Assembly: GCF_963676685.1 (NCBI RefSeq)
Contig: NC_092345.1
Span: 84,881,592 to 84,945,591, forward strand
DNA length: 64,000 bases
Source of the DNA: Mytilus edulis
Taxonomy: Eukaryota > Mollusca > Bivalvia > Mytilida > Mytilidae
Reading direction: 5' to 3'
Program-made: the position numbers and the translations under genes
Shown here: positions 1 to 11,869 of the stretch, one piece after another
How the letters are laid out: each line of letters starts with the position of its first letter
Numbering within the stretch: the stretch's first letter is position 1
The notes under the pieces: model-generated
Database searches by the model: none
Seen by the model: the letters and a program-made list of their open reading frames with translations, nothing else
What the model was told of the DNA's origin: nothing

Positions 1-353
1 AATCTGGCTGCCATTATCAAGGATTTGTATAGTGAGACTATACAAATTTTATAAATTGGCATTTTTTTTCGATTTCAAGGCGAATCTTTTTGGAAATATT
101 GAAAAGTCGAATTTAAGGCATCATTGTTGTAAATGTGTATCATGAACAAAGCATTTTTCTCGTTAGATTTGCAAGTTGTAACATTTTATTTTGACTTGTA
201 GATGAACAGGAGGATAGCGAGAAAAATACCAAAGGACAAAATCCTGACGAAAACAGTTTTAACTATTTCCATGTTATTGTGTATGTATAAATTTGATAGA
301 TTTGTCTTTCCTATGCTTAAAAATAAACATGACAATTCATACTGCATGATGGC

Positions 354-450
354 TTGTGGCACCGTTAAAGTCCACAATTCCTCTTAAGTCCACAACACCG
401 CTAAAGTTCACAACAATTTAGAGGAATTGTGGACTTTAACGGTGCCACAA
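354..450. repeat. Perfect 31-bp inverted repeat
   Basis: Arms 354-384 and 420-450 are exact reverse complements (arm core CCGTTAAAGTCCACAATT) with a 35-nt spacer. The spacer itself carries a degraded third copy of the same motif around 390-417. It would fold into a long hairpin. No gene is recognisable in 1-660. A small 11-bp-stem hairpin also lies at 24-48. Confidence 0.85.
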
Positions 451-652
451 TGGCTAAATATTCAGTCATTGAACTGGTCGGGACCACTACCTTATATGGA
501 AATGCATAAATTAGCATACTTATGTTCTCGCACATGTAATTGTTTATTTACATGTGACGCAATTTATTTTTACAAAGGTTTTTGACCAATCCACTAAATA
601 AGTCACAATGCATGATAGACTACTACGTGTTTACAATCAACCAAGAACACGT

Positions 653-2171
653 GTTACAACCAGGGATGGGGTAATCGTAATCTGTAATCGTAATCGATTG
701 TAATTGATTACATTTTTTCAAGTAATCGACAGTAATCTGTAATCGAAGACATTTTCGATTACATGTAATCGTAATTTAATCGATTACAGCAAAAATTTGG
801 ATGTAATCATCGATTACTTTTCGATTACATTTCGATTACTTTAGTAAAATAGCTTGATGAAAAATAACCTATTTCAGAGGAAAATATGTATGTTATCCCT
901 TTGTAGTACAGATAAAATATTATGCATCAACAATACTTGAAGGCTAAGCAACTGCCTTATTTCTGTCTATTGTCTCAAGCTGCATTATGAGCAACCAGAT
1001 CCCCTACCTAAATTTACTTTATATCTAGCTTTTGAAACAAATGGATGTATGTGCTTGTCAATAATTCAAGAGCTATGATATTAAAATAAGAAAATAGATT
1101 TAAAATAATAAAATAGATCTTAAATAAGAAATGTGTCTGTCTTTTGTTAAGTTCTGTACTAAATTTTTTAAAGTAGTCAGCTTATTTGTATTAAATTTCC
1201 TGAAAACATCATTTTCAATCAGAGTTGAAATTAAAGCTTAGAATAGATACACATTTGATTTCTTAAATGTTATGATATACACGCATGTAAATAAATTAAA
1301 TTAAAAAAGAAAAGCAAAATCCTTTTAACAATGAACCAACAGCAATGCATTGCAATTCTTTTAAGAAAGAGATACATGTATCCCTTTGACACTATAAATA
1401 TATTTTGTATATAATGATTGGAGAAGGTAAAAAATCTTAACAACATTTTTGCCTTTACTAATGAGATGATCAAAGTCTTCTAATCAATAACAAACATACT
1501 TTGTTTTTATTTCAATTATCTTATGTCTAATAAAGAAGGAAATTTACAATATTTAGCCCCAGGTTATAAATTGTATTCCAGTGGGAGTTAAATAATCTGT
1601 AATTAGGGTGGTTATTTAAACAAAAGGTTTAAATCATGCATGTCATTATAAAAATATAACTATGCTAAAATATTTTGTATTTAAAGAGTAAAAACAATAA
1701 AGCCAACGTAAGTCAGTAAGAAAGCAAAACTTTTGAAAAACAATTAGTTATGATTTAGTGATTGTTGTAATGCGATGACATCTTTCATTTATGTTGAAAG
1801 TCAAAATTTTAAGATTTTTTAAATATTTCTAATCTTCATTAAGAGATTTGATCTAAAAAACAGCTATTAACTTATAATTTAGAAACAATGCTTTAAATGA
1901 TACATTTGGTAAATTTCTTAATTTCCACAAAACAAATGTTGAGCAATATAATGGTGTTTTACTCATGTTATTTTTTTGTTGAAACGTTGAAGCATGTAAT
2001 TGACAGTAATCGAAAAGTAATGTAATTACTTTTGATAAAGTAATCGATTGTAATCGATTACATGCTAAAATTTGAGTAATCGATTATTAATCGATTGCAC
2101 AAAAATCTTTCATGTAATCGATTATTAATCGATTACATTTGTCAGTAATCGTGCCCATCCCTGGTTACAAC
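653..2171. mobile_element. hAT-type MITE, 1503 bp, with 8-bp target duplication
   Basis: The element runs 661-2163. Its ends are CAGGGATGGG and CCCATCCCTG, and both sides are flanked by the same 8 bases GTTACAAC (653-660 and 2164-2171). That duplication fits the hAT target pattern nTnnnnAn. Both subterminal regions are packed with copies of TAATCGATTA and related words in both orientations, as is common for transposase-binding repeats. No transposase ORF is present, so this is a non-autonomous copy. The interior (about 860-1980) is AT-rich with no detectable coding content. Confidence 0.9.
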
Positions 2172-2850
2172 ACATTTTTTCGTGCAATGCGGGATTCACA
2201 ATTTCGCTTAGTTTTTCATTTTGTGTATCCTCATTTATAGTTCGTGATATAAAGTATTACTTCCATGCTCAGATTAACGAAGAGTTGTTTCTATGTGAAG
2301 AAAAAAGGGTTTGAATAAGCCATTAACATGTTTGATGATGGCACAGAGATTTCATGTATTTATCCACCAGAAGCAACGAAACAACAGCGAAAAAACACAA
2401 TTACCCATGAGACAAACTTACTGGTGTAAAGTAAGCCGTCGATAACAGCCGGTGCTGATATTCAAGAGTACAGCAATGTTCGTATAGATAATTAAAGGCA
2501 AATGTGGGATCCTTGAATTTTGTGTTCGTAAAAAAGACGAAGAAATATTTACATACATGGAGTGTTAACAAAATTTATAAGTATTTTTGTTGGTCACATT
2601 TCAGTATATGGGACTTCCAAACTGTTCCCCCTTTTTTTTTAAGGTAGTGAAGTCAGCAACTGTAGTTTCAGTTTGTTCGTTTTTTAACGGGCTCGGACAT
2701 TTGCCAAACTGAATAAAATTATTACAACTGATTTCTTAAACCTGCAAAGTAAAACTTTGGTTGGCTTGCTTGCTTTGTTTGTATAGTTGTTTATACAAAC
2801 TTTGAAAATAAGATTGACATCTTTAAAACAATATATATATATATATATAT
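2172..2850. other. Intergenic, no gene seen
   Basis: AT-rich sequence between the hAT MITE and the tandem array. It ends in a short (AT)n run at about 2831-2852. No exon-like segment or recognisable repeat was found. Confidence 0.5.
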
Positions 2851-2913
2851 ATACAACTCGTCTAAACATCAACCCAACAATGTTAGATCTGTAAATTTGC
2901 TTTTGCAAATTTT

Positions 2914-3012
2914 TGGTTCTTCCCTCGCCGAGATTCGAACCCATGCTACTGTGATATCGTGACACCAAATCGCCTGCACTGCAGCCGTCCCGCTAGACCA
3001 CACGACCACCTG
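2914..3012 (-). other. tRNA-like SINE head, copy 1
   Basis: Minus-strand sequence with internal RNA polymerase III boxes: A box TGGTCTAGCGGG near the 5' end and B box with one change from GGTTCGAATCC. The acceptor arms do not pair. This is probably a SINE head and not a functional tRNA. Confidence 0.6.
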
Positions 3013-3355
3013 GGCCCTCAAAAAATGAGCTTTCGGTGGGCATGTGTTACCTTTCCACGTCAGTTTTTAATCTAGCGGCGTACTACAGTACATGATATAT
3101 AAGGCATGAAGATGTTATTGTTACAGATCAGCTAAATTATCTATAGTAAAGGATCCTACAAATTAATGTAAGATACAGTCACAGAAAATAATTATATTCA
3201 TAAGTACGTCTGAGTCAGTGACAACCCTACAACAGATGTATCCATCGGATCGCCATCAATGATGGTGATACATGGCTGTGTACATAATGTATATACAACT
3301 CGTCTAAACATCAACCCAACAATGTTAGATCTGTAAATTTGCTTTCGCAAATTTT

Positions 3356-3454
3356 TGGTTCTTCCCTCGCCGGGATTCGAACCCATGCTACTGTGATATC
3401 GTGACACCAAATCGCCTGCACTGCAGCCGTCCCGCTAGACCACACGACCACCTG
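3356..3454 (-). other. tRNA-like SINE head, copy 2
   Basis: Same as copy 1 but with an intact B box GGTTCGAATCC and the A-box-like TGGTCTAGCGGG. It is followed on the minus strand by the hairpin core GCGAAAGC. Probably a SINE head. Confidence 0.6.
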
Positions 3455-3858
3455 TGCTCTCAAAAAAAGAGCTTTCGGTGGGCATGTGTTACCTTTCCAC
3501 GTCAGTTTTAATCTAGCGGCGTACTACAGTACATGATATATAAGGCATGAAGATGTTATTGTTACAGATCAGCTAAATTATCTATAGTAAAGGATCCTAC
3601 AAATTAATGTAAGATACAGTCACAGAAAATAATTATATTCATAAGTACGTCTGAGTCAGTGACAACCCTACAACAGATGTATCCATCGGATCGCCATCAA
3701 TGATGGTGATACATGGCTGTGTACATAATGTATATACAAGTCGTCTAAACATCAACCCAACAATGTTAGATCTGTAAATTTGCTTTCGCAAATTTTTGGT
3801 TCTTCCCTCGCCGGGATTCGAACCCATGCTACTGTGATATCGTGACACCAAATCGCCT

Positions 3859-3963
3859 GCTGATCTGTAACAATAACATCTTCATGCCTTATATATCATG
3901 TACTGTAGTACGCCGCTAGATTAAAACTGACGTGGAAAGGTAACACATGCCCACCGAAAGCTC
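3859..3963. repeat. Inverted fragment closing the 441-bp array
   Basis: The third unit stops abruptly, and the next ~105 bp are the reverse complement of the segment found at about 3027-3131 in unit 1. The array thus ends in a palindromic junction. Confidence 0.8.
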
Positions 3964-4100
3964 TTCATCAAAAACTACCTCGACCAAAAACTTTAACCTG
4001 AAGCGGGACAGACGGACGAACGAACAGACGGACGAACGGACGGACGGACGAACGAACGGACTCACAGACCAGAAAACATAATGCCCATAAATGAGGTATA
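3964..4100 (-). repeat. Fragment of repeat family E with GGACGAAC microrepeat
   Basis: This is the reverse complement of the stretch at about 44720-44850 (shared words include CCTGAAGCGGGACAGACGG-like and CAGAAAACATAATGCCC). It contains a GGACGAAC-type microsatellite at about 4010-4060. It marks the end of a larger interspersed repeat that is more complete in NSUN6 intron 3. Confidence 0.75.
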
Positions 4101-4619
4101 AAAAGTAAAATTCTTTGGATGTTTTAGTTTTTAAAATTAGGTGCTTTTGATTCTGTTGGTTGACAGTTTTGTATTTTCAACTCTTTACCCTACACTTCCA
4201 AACAATTTTATCAAAAAGTTTTCTTTTGAAATAGTTGTTTGATAAATCTGATTGCAAACATATTTGCTGCAACGTATTTAAAGCCATCTTCTCTACAGAC
4301 AATGACTATGAGGCAGGTAAATAATCTGCTAGATAAACTAACTGGAGGTGTGCTCGGATAATTGAAGCTGTTAATTTTTATCCTAGATGATGTTCATGTA
4401 TGTTTCTGCTATATAGTTTATCAACAGATTGTAGGTATTCCTATGAACACAAAAATGCGAAACTTTAATAGCTGACTTGTTCTTGTTGACTTTTATGAAT
4501 CACAGATTATAGCCAAACTCAACAACACGTTTTCTTGATCATATTTTGTTCGTTAAATAATTAACAATTTACCAAATATACTGCCGAAATTTACACAAAG
4601 GAACTATAACTTTATTTAG

Positions 4620-5265
4620 AGTCCATTTTGTTGTTGGGATGTATAAATACCCTGCCACTTCCGGTCTGTGGTTTTGTTAGATGTCTTTCTGCTTAAAATG
4701 TATTCATCTGATGAGTAAAACCCTCTTTAAACGATTTTTATAGTTTTTTTGTTGTACTATTACACCATTTTTCTAGGTTAGAGGGATCGAGGGTTCGGCG
4801 CCAACAAACTATTTTTGTCCCGCCACATTCTATATGTGCCCGTCCCAAGTTATAGAAGCATGCCGTTATTTTGGGGTTGTCTTTTCTTGCTGTTTCTTTA
4901 ATTTGTTTTTCGTTTTTTGCTTTGTATAGTTAGTTCTTGTTCTCATTGTTCCAAGTTAATGTCCAAACTAGTTTAACCCCACCACATTCTGTATGTGTAT
5001 ACAAGTCAGGAGACTGAATTATTCAGGGGTTGAAGTTTTGCTGCATATCATCATTGTGTACATAAACCAGACTGTTAGATTTCTCGTTTAAATTGTTCAA
5101 GATTTGCTATTTGTTTTGGGTCTTTTATAGCTGACTATCCGGTATGGGTTTACCTCATTGTTAAGGGTCGGACGAAGGCCAATAGTAGTTAACTTCTGTA
5201 TCATTTGGTCTCTGGCGGAGAGTTGTCTCATTGGCAATCATACCACATCTTCTTATTTTTGTATT
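4620..5265 (+). repeat. Interspersed repeat, family A
   Basis: A long noncoding repeat ending in GAGTTGTCTCATTGGCAATC and CATACCACATC. Related sequence recurs at 37420-37612 (+) and 8236-8470 (-). It abuts the first exon of the BIR gene, so any upstream exon of that gene would have to lie beyond it. 4100-4620 has no recognised content. Confidence 0.7.
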
Positions 5266-5282
5266 ATTTTCAAATTTTATAA

Positions 5283-8200
5283 ATGTTTAATTATGCTTTC
5301 AGGCCATGTGTTGTCGTCTTATTTCTCCTCGCTTCCATAAGTATATTCGTAGTCTGGAAACATGCCAAGTTGAATTCATTACTGTTTTTATGTAAACAGA
5401 GAAGAAAGAAGAGACAAGAGGGAGATGGTATGATATCTTTTGCTAAATGCGTCTGCACACTTTTTTGTGATATCATTATTGCAGCTTTTGAAAGTTAACT
5501 TAAGGGTAAACATTGTAGTTAGTTTATTAAAAGTAGGTTTTGATGAAGAATATGGTTATATGATCTCTCCATTTTTTAAAGCCAAATTAGAGTTTTGAGC
5601 CCCAATTTCACGGTTCACTGGCCATTTTCTATCGCGCAAAGCGAACACGTTTATTTAGTTTTTCGACACGATCAGTCAGACTATTTTTAAATTTACCACT
5701 ATAAGATATGGGGGGGGATTAGCATTCATAATATGTTTTTTTGTCATCTGCTTGACCAGAATATTTTTTTCATCATATTGGGGATCAGAATATGTTCCCC
5801 CCTGGAAGGTAACTTAAATTGTCGTTCCCTTAACCCGTCCTTGAATTCTATTTGATTTTGTTTTGCATGCCGATGAGAAAGAACGTTAAAAGTATTGCTG
5901 GTAGAATCCTTTAACATTTTTGAAATGGCTTTGTCAAATTGGTTCCATGGATAAATAAAATTTATAATTTCATCGTATATGTTTTGGGATTATATTTTTA
6001 AGTTGATGACAGTTGCTGCAGACATTTTTAAGTTTATTTGAGTTATGTGCTGATCTCATGTGTACAATTCTTACCAGAATTTCATCAAATTTATATCATA
6101 GGTTTATATCAGCAATGTGTCGGACAAAATTGAAAATCAGTGCCTATCCATTTTTTCTTAAAGAGTTATGCCCCTTGTAAAACATAGTTTTTAACCGGGG
6201 TTTGAATTGCATTTGCTTTCAAGCTTTAATTGTCTAGGATAATAATTAAAAAAAATAACAAAGCAAGTTTTGTCAAGCACTATCCATGATCAATTTCTCG
6301 ATTATTTGCAGATGTTGAGATCGCGCTAGAACTCGAAAATTTGACATCAGAAGATAAGGAAAAGGAAAACAGTTTACATGGAAAAGGTATGTTTATACAC
6401 AAGATGCTAATATACCAGAAGTAGTTGTAGTTACCAATTTTAATTTTTACGACCACAGCAGTGCTCGGTGTTCTTTTTAGCCATAAACATATGTGTACTT
6501 TAAGTTTTAGTTAACTTAGTTTTTCCTTTAAAAATATCAGTTTCATTGGAATTTACAGATACAAGTTTAATGTACTGAACTTCTGTGAACGTCTATTTTT
6601 TTTAAAGCAAAGATCAATGAAAAGGTGTAAGGACATATTAAAAGGCCGTATTCGCGGAAAAAAACATAGTTCTTTGAATACGAGCAACATTAAAAAATGC
6701 TTATAAAAACACGAAAGATCGAGATCTTTCCCCAGAATAAGAATCTGAGAAATTTTTTTTATTAAACACTGCAAAATTGATTAGTTCTTAACTTCTAAAG
6801 TGGTACATATTATTACTTATAACAAATTAACTGGTATAGATAAATAATGCTTGCAACAATTTTAATACAAAACATTACACATAAGTGATTCAAAAATACA
6901 TATTTGAGTAATTCCTCCAATTGATGAAAATATAGGAAAAAAAATATTTGTGATTCTTCATCCTTTGAGTGGCACGTTACCAAGTGATTCATATTGCACC
7001 ACACTTATTTTTGTTTTTGTTAAAATTTTCTCTAGCTAGATTTATTCTACTGAAATTTCTATATTTTTTGAAAACTTTATTTTTAGTATAATGAACGGAG
7101 GACAGATTAGATAACGTTTGATCGAATGTTACTGTATGTCTGTCTTGTCTTGTTATATTTACATTTTCAGGCATTGATGCTAATGGTAAAACTGACAGCG
7201 AGTCAAATGAAATAAAGAGAGATTCAAAGAATGAAGATTATACAGAAGTCCTTGTTGAACAAACTGATGCTATCAGAAAACCAAAGCCTAAATATCCTAC
7301 CTTTAGTTCTGAAGAATTAAGAATAAAGAGTTTCACCGGTATAAGCCATGAATTACCGCCCAGCATATTGGCGAAAGCTGGATTCTTCTCTTATGGTAAA
7401 TATTACTTTGGTTTTTGGAATTGTATGAAAACAGTACAAAAATATTAGGGTGATAAAAATTCACCTGCTTCCTTGAAGTTTCACATATATTTTAGCGCTT
7501 TCTCTAACAGCGAATATCACGATGATTAATTATAAACTAAATGTTTTTGAGTAACTTTACTTTTCAAGTACAAAGACACATATTATAATAGATAGATATA
7601 AACCTTAAAGGAGCACTAGCTGTCAAATTCATATTTACTGATTTGACTCAAATTCTCATATTTGCTTTAAAAATAAAAGATATTAATAAAATAAGTTATA
7701 ATACATAGGCTCAATAATATGTATCAACCTTTTGTGTGTATTTTAGTCTAGACGCCATCTATTTAAACATCGTGGTGACCTCCAAAAACTGCCGACGGTC
7801 ATATAACCCGATATAAACATATTAATACAGAGATTAATAGATAATGAACTCGTGCAATTGAATTTTCTAGATCTGTTAGATTTCTTATAATAAGTAAAAG
7901 ATATTTGTTAATCATCTTTTTTACATTCAGAAGACTGAGTTTTTTGTGGATCAAATCGGTCAATGAAACGTTACCCATTTCTTGCTAAGGAGTTAATTTG
8001 AAATTCACATGAATTGCAAGTGAATAATTCCTAACCGTTGTTTCATAGCTTATTTTAACAAACAGGCTTTTAAAAGCGAATTGTTATTTCACTTTTTCAC
8101 TTTCATTATTGATTGAAAAAATAAAATCTTATTTTTTTACATCTCGTAGCTACTGCACCTTTAAAAAGAAATAGAAAATCGACAAGACAAAACAGATCTA

Positions 8201-11074
8201 CAAGTCAACATAGCCAAAATCGCCCGTCGATAGATATAAGAATATGTGGTATGAGTACCAATAAGTGCTAATGAGACAACTCTCCATCAAAGTCACAATT
8301 TGTAAAAGTAAACTATTATAGGGCAAAGTACGGTCATCAACACGGAGCCTGGGCTTACATCGAACAGCAAGCTATAAAGGGCCACATAATTACTAGTGTA
8401 AAACCATTCAAATGGAAAAACCAACGGTCTAATCGATATTAAAAACGAGAAATGAGAAACACTAATCTTATGATCCACATTATCAAGCGACAAACCACAA
8501 CAACAAACGACAACTACTGAACATCAGATTCCTGACTCAGTACAGGTGAAAAAAAAATGCAGGTTTAAACGTATTGCATAGGTATACGGTTGAACTTTCA
8601 CCTTTATCTGAAACCATAGTGTAACATCACAACATAGAAAGAAAAACTATAAAGTATCAATTGAACTCAATCAAAAGTCTCCTTATTGGATTTATTGCCC
8701 TTTAATGACTTTTTTAGCTCACCTGGCCTAAAAGGCCATGTGAGCTTTTCTCATCACTTGGCGTCCGTCGTCGTCGTCGTCGTCGTTAACAATTTTTCAA
8801 ACATCTTCTCATCTGAAACTACTGAATGGATTTGAATGAAACTTAAAATGATTGTTCCTTAGATTATCCTGCACAAAGTGTGTGCTTCGATTTTTGATCC
8901 GTCAAAAAACATGGCCGCCGTTACTTAAAATAGAACATAGGGGTCAAATGCAGTTTTTGGCTTATATCTCAAAAACGGAAGCATTTAGAGCAAATCTGAC
9001 GGGGTAAAAATGTTCATTAGGTCAAGATCTATCAGCCCAGAAATTTTCAGATGAATCAAACAAACCATTGTTGGGTTGCTGCCACTTAATTGGTAATTTT
9101 AAGGAAATTTTGCAGTTTTTGGTCATTATCTTGAATATTATTATAGATGAAGATAAACTGTAAACAGCAAAAATGATCAGCAAAGTAAGATCTACAAATA
9201 GGTTAATATGACCAAAATTGTCAATTGACCCCTTAAGGGGTAAATGTCCTTTAATGACAAATTTTCACAATTTGTTCATCATATTTGCTAACTTTAAAAA
9301 ATCTTCTCCTCTGAAACTACTGAATGGATTTGGATGAAACTTAGCATGATAGTTCCTTAGATTATCCTGCACAAAGTGTGTGCTTCGATTTTTGATCCGT
9401 CAAAAAACATGGCCGCCCTTACTTTAAATAGAACATAGGGGTCAAATGCAGTTTTTGGCTTATATCTCAAAAACTAAAGCATTTAGAGCAAATCTGACAG
9501 GAGTAAAAATGTTCATTAGGTCAAGATCTATCAGCCCAGAAATTTTCAGATGAATCAAACAAACCATTGTTGGGTTGCTGCCACTTAATTGGTAATTTTA
9601 AGGAAACTTTGCAGTTTTTGGTCATTATCTTGAATATTATTATAGATGAAGATAAACTGTAAACAGCAAAAATGATCAGCAAAGTAAGATCTACAAATAG
9701 GTTAATATGACCAAAATTGTCAATTGACCCCTTAAGGGGTAAATGTCCTTTAATGACAATTTTTCACAATTTGTTCATCATATTTGCTAACTTTAAAAAA
9801 TCTTCTCTGAAACTACTGAATGGATTTGGATGAAACTTAGCATGATAGTTCATTAGATTATCCTGCACAAAGTGTGTGCTTCGATTTTTGATCCGTCAAA
9901 AAACATGGCTGCCCTTACTTTAAATAGAACATAGGGGTCAAATGCAGTTTTTGGCTTATATCTCAAAAACGAAAGCATTTAGAGCAAATCTGACAGGGGT
10001 AAAAATTTTCATTAGGTCAAGATCTATCAGCCCTGAAATTTTCAGACGAATCAAACAAACCATTGTTGGGTTGCTGCCACTTAATTGGTAATTTTAAGGA
10101 AATTTTACAGTTTTTGGGTATGATCTTTATGTCGGTTACGCAGGTTTTATTTGAACTTGACCTCATTTTCACAGTCCATTGCTAAGTTTTAAGTGTTTGT
10201 GTTTTGGTCTCATTTTCTTTATTTATAAACAGTAAGTCATATATATTTGTAATATTGAAGAATTGTTAGCTGTACATGTTTGCCTGGCATGGTTCAATAT
10301 GTTCAATAAGGCATTGTTTACCAGGTGAGCGATTCAGGCTCTTGAGAGCCTCTTGTTTTCTTTTTATTTTGGTATTTTCCCCTATTATCTTGAATATGAT
10401 AGTAAATAGCTAGAAACTTGAGGAAGCAAACATTACAATCATAACAAGATTCAAAAGTAAGTCAGTATGGGATAAATCGTCAGTCGACTCCTTGTTGGAC
10501 TTATTGCCCAATAACAAGACCGTTTTCAAAGATTCCTGACTTGTTCGCTTACATACAATTTATTATTTACTCATCAAATTCTAAGAAATATATTTATTAA
10601 ATTTTACAACCATATATAAAATAATTGGTTTTATTAAATGATCATACAGATTTATAAACGTTGTAGTACTATGATTCGAGAAAGACAAACATCTCTATAG
10701 CTTAAAAAACGCGTTAAGTGACTTTTATATAGTTCATCTTTACATTGCTTATATTTGCCATTAGATGTAAATGTAATTCCATAATATTCATAAAACTTTG
10801 CACTTTCAAGCTTTTTTTCTCAAAAATAATTTCGACATTTTTAGATTTTCCTGATTAATCTAAAAGATACCCAATATTTTTTATTATTCATTAGTGCCAG
10901 AAAAAAGTATTTTTTTTTACAGGAAGAGACAACTTTGTTCGTTGTTTCCACTGTGGTGGTGCTTTGAAAGATTGGAAGTCAGGAGACGATCCTATGAGTG
11001 AACATGCCAAATGGTTTCCACAGTGCAGTTTTGTTAAAGATAATTATAATGAATATGTTCAAACGCCACACTAA
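5283..11074 (+). CDS. Membrane-anchored single-BIR-domain protein (IAP-like)
   Basis: Predicted exons are 5283-5427, 6312-6386, 7171-7395 and 10923-11074. All introns are GT-AG and all phase 1, giving 198 residues. Residues 8-25 form one hydrophobic segment, followed by the basic stretch KQRRKKRQ, which predicts a membrane anchor with a cytoplasmic C-terminal part. Residues ~50-115 are charged and low in complexity. Residues ~116-190 are a BIR domain split by the last intron, with zinc ligands Cys156, Cys159, His176 and Cys183 in the spacing C-x2-C-x16-H-x6-C and the usual GG and W residues. BIR domains bind caspases or other partners in inhibitor-of-apoptosis proteins. There is no RING, CARD or second BIR. 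The start is uncertain: an acceptor-like TTTCAG ends at 5302, so the first exon could be internal and upstream ectodomain exons could have been missed. The BIR call is firm; the membrane topology is inference. Confidence 0.8.
5535..5660 (+). repeat. Family E repeat fragment in BIR intron 1
   Basis: Resembles 44880-44975 (shared wording around TTTTGAGCCCCAATTTC and CGGTTCACTG). The rest of introns 1 and 2 (5661-7170) shows nothing recognisable. Confidence 0.55.
8236..8540 (-). repeat. Family A repeat, minus orientation
   Basis: Reverse complement of the family A stretch at 37420-37612, including GAGACAACTCT, the CAGCAAGCTATAAAG stretch and CCAACGGTCT. It lies within BIR intron 3. Confidence 0.75.
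8712..10360 (+). repeat. Composite element with ~497-bp tandem units
   Basis: It opens with AGCTCACCTGG and closes with CCAGGTGAGC, so the outer ends are inverted. Near the left end is a (GTC)n run at 8763-8786. Inside, a unit containing CTGAAACTACTGAATGG starts at about 8813, 9311 and 9807 (periods 498 and 496); the third unit is cut at about 10120. Close to each end is a small hairpin (GGCCTAAAAGGCC; GGCTCTTGAGAGCC). No ORF of note. It fills most of BIR intron 3. A Helitron-like origin is possible but not shown. Confidence 0.75.
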
Positions 11075-11256
11075 GATGGTGCCCACGTATAATTTAATTG
11101 TATTATAAAGGCGACGGTTACCAAAATATACCTTTTTGGCAATTGAGAACGTTGATCTTGAATAACAAGCTTAGTAATGAAAAACAAACGTATAGCTAAC
11201 TTTAATTAGTATTAAGGGTATGACTTTTAGATTTTTCGGAGGGATTTATAAGGATG

Positions 11257-11262
11257 AATAAA
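11257..11262 (+). terminator. Candidate polyadenylation signal of the BIR gene
   Basis: AATAAA about 183 nt after the BIR-gene stop codon, in AT-rich sequence. Other AATAAA words occur at 12873 and 13442, so the true site is uncertain. Confidence 0.4.
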
Positions 11263-11869
11263 AATATTCGAAAGCTGACCTGGTAAGAACTGAAAGTATG
11301 ACAGTATGAAAATGAATAGTCTGTCATACAGAATGCAGGATATCATTGTGTACAAAATTGAAAATATTTTGATAATTAAGTCATACACCAACCTGTCAAT
11401 AGGTGATCCGTCCGTAAAAAACATCTCCCCTCTGAAAAAATCCCTTAATTCAGATATCTATAACGGTTTGTTTCAAAGCGAAAGCAGACATAATCTACAA
11501 TTATTGTTTGTCATCAGTAGATTCACAACTTTAAATATTGCTGGGGTATTCTGCTTTTTTTTTTAGTAACTGATCAAATTATAACTGATTAAATTTAGTG
11601 AAATTACGTATTTATAGGTAAACGTAACTATATAGCCTACGTATGTTTCAGAATTCAATAAAATTACTTGACAAGATATCCCGTGATGTTGATAACAAAA
11701 GCTACTTATTAAATATTTGTCTAAAGCTTTTAAAAATCTCAGTCGAGAGAATAGCTGGAAAGTCAACGTCTCAGTATCTTGTATTCAGATGAAAAGGAAT
11801 GAAGATGTCCTTCTGATTGGATAATTATTTTTGCTTATGTTCTGTGTCAAAGTTTTTATGCCTTTACTC

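Larger units (their letters stand above)
2851..3858 (-). repeat. 441-bp tandem array carrying a tRNA-like unit (SINE-derived)
   Basis: Two complete units start at about 2851 and 3293 and a third at 3734 breaks off at 3858; the period is 441-442 bp. Read on the minus strand, each full unit contains a tRNA-like stretch (2914-3012 and 3356-3454) with an A-box-like TGGTCTAGCGGG and a B box GGTTCGAATCC. It is about 97-99 nt long with a long variable region, so Leu/Ser-like, but the acceptor stem does not pair well. I therefore read it as a tRNA-derived SINE rather than a working tRNA gene. Downstream of the tRNA-like part lies a perfect 8-bp hairpin (3335-3354, 3776-3795). Short ORFs on the minus strand here are repeat translations. 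Confidence 0.8.

Noticed and set aside
2684-3851. Three similar short minus-strand ORFs suggesting a small gene family
   Set aside because: They are translations of the 441-bp tandem repeat and its tRNA-like sequence.
8763-8786. CRISPR-like or regulatory GTC array
   Set aside because: It is a simple trinucleotide repeat at the edge of a transposon-like element; the organism is eukaryotic.
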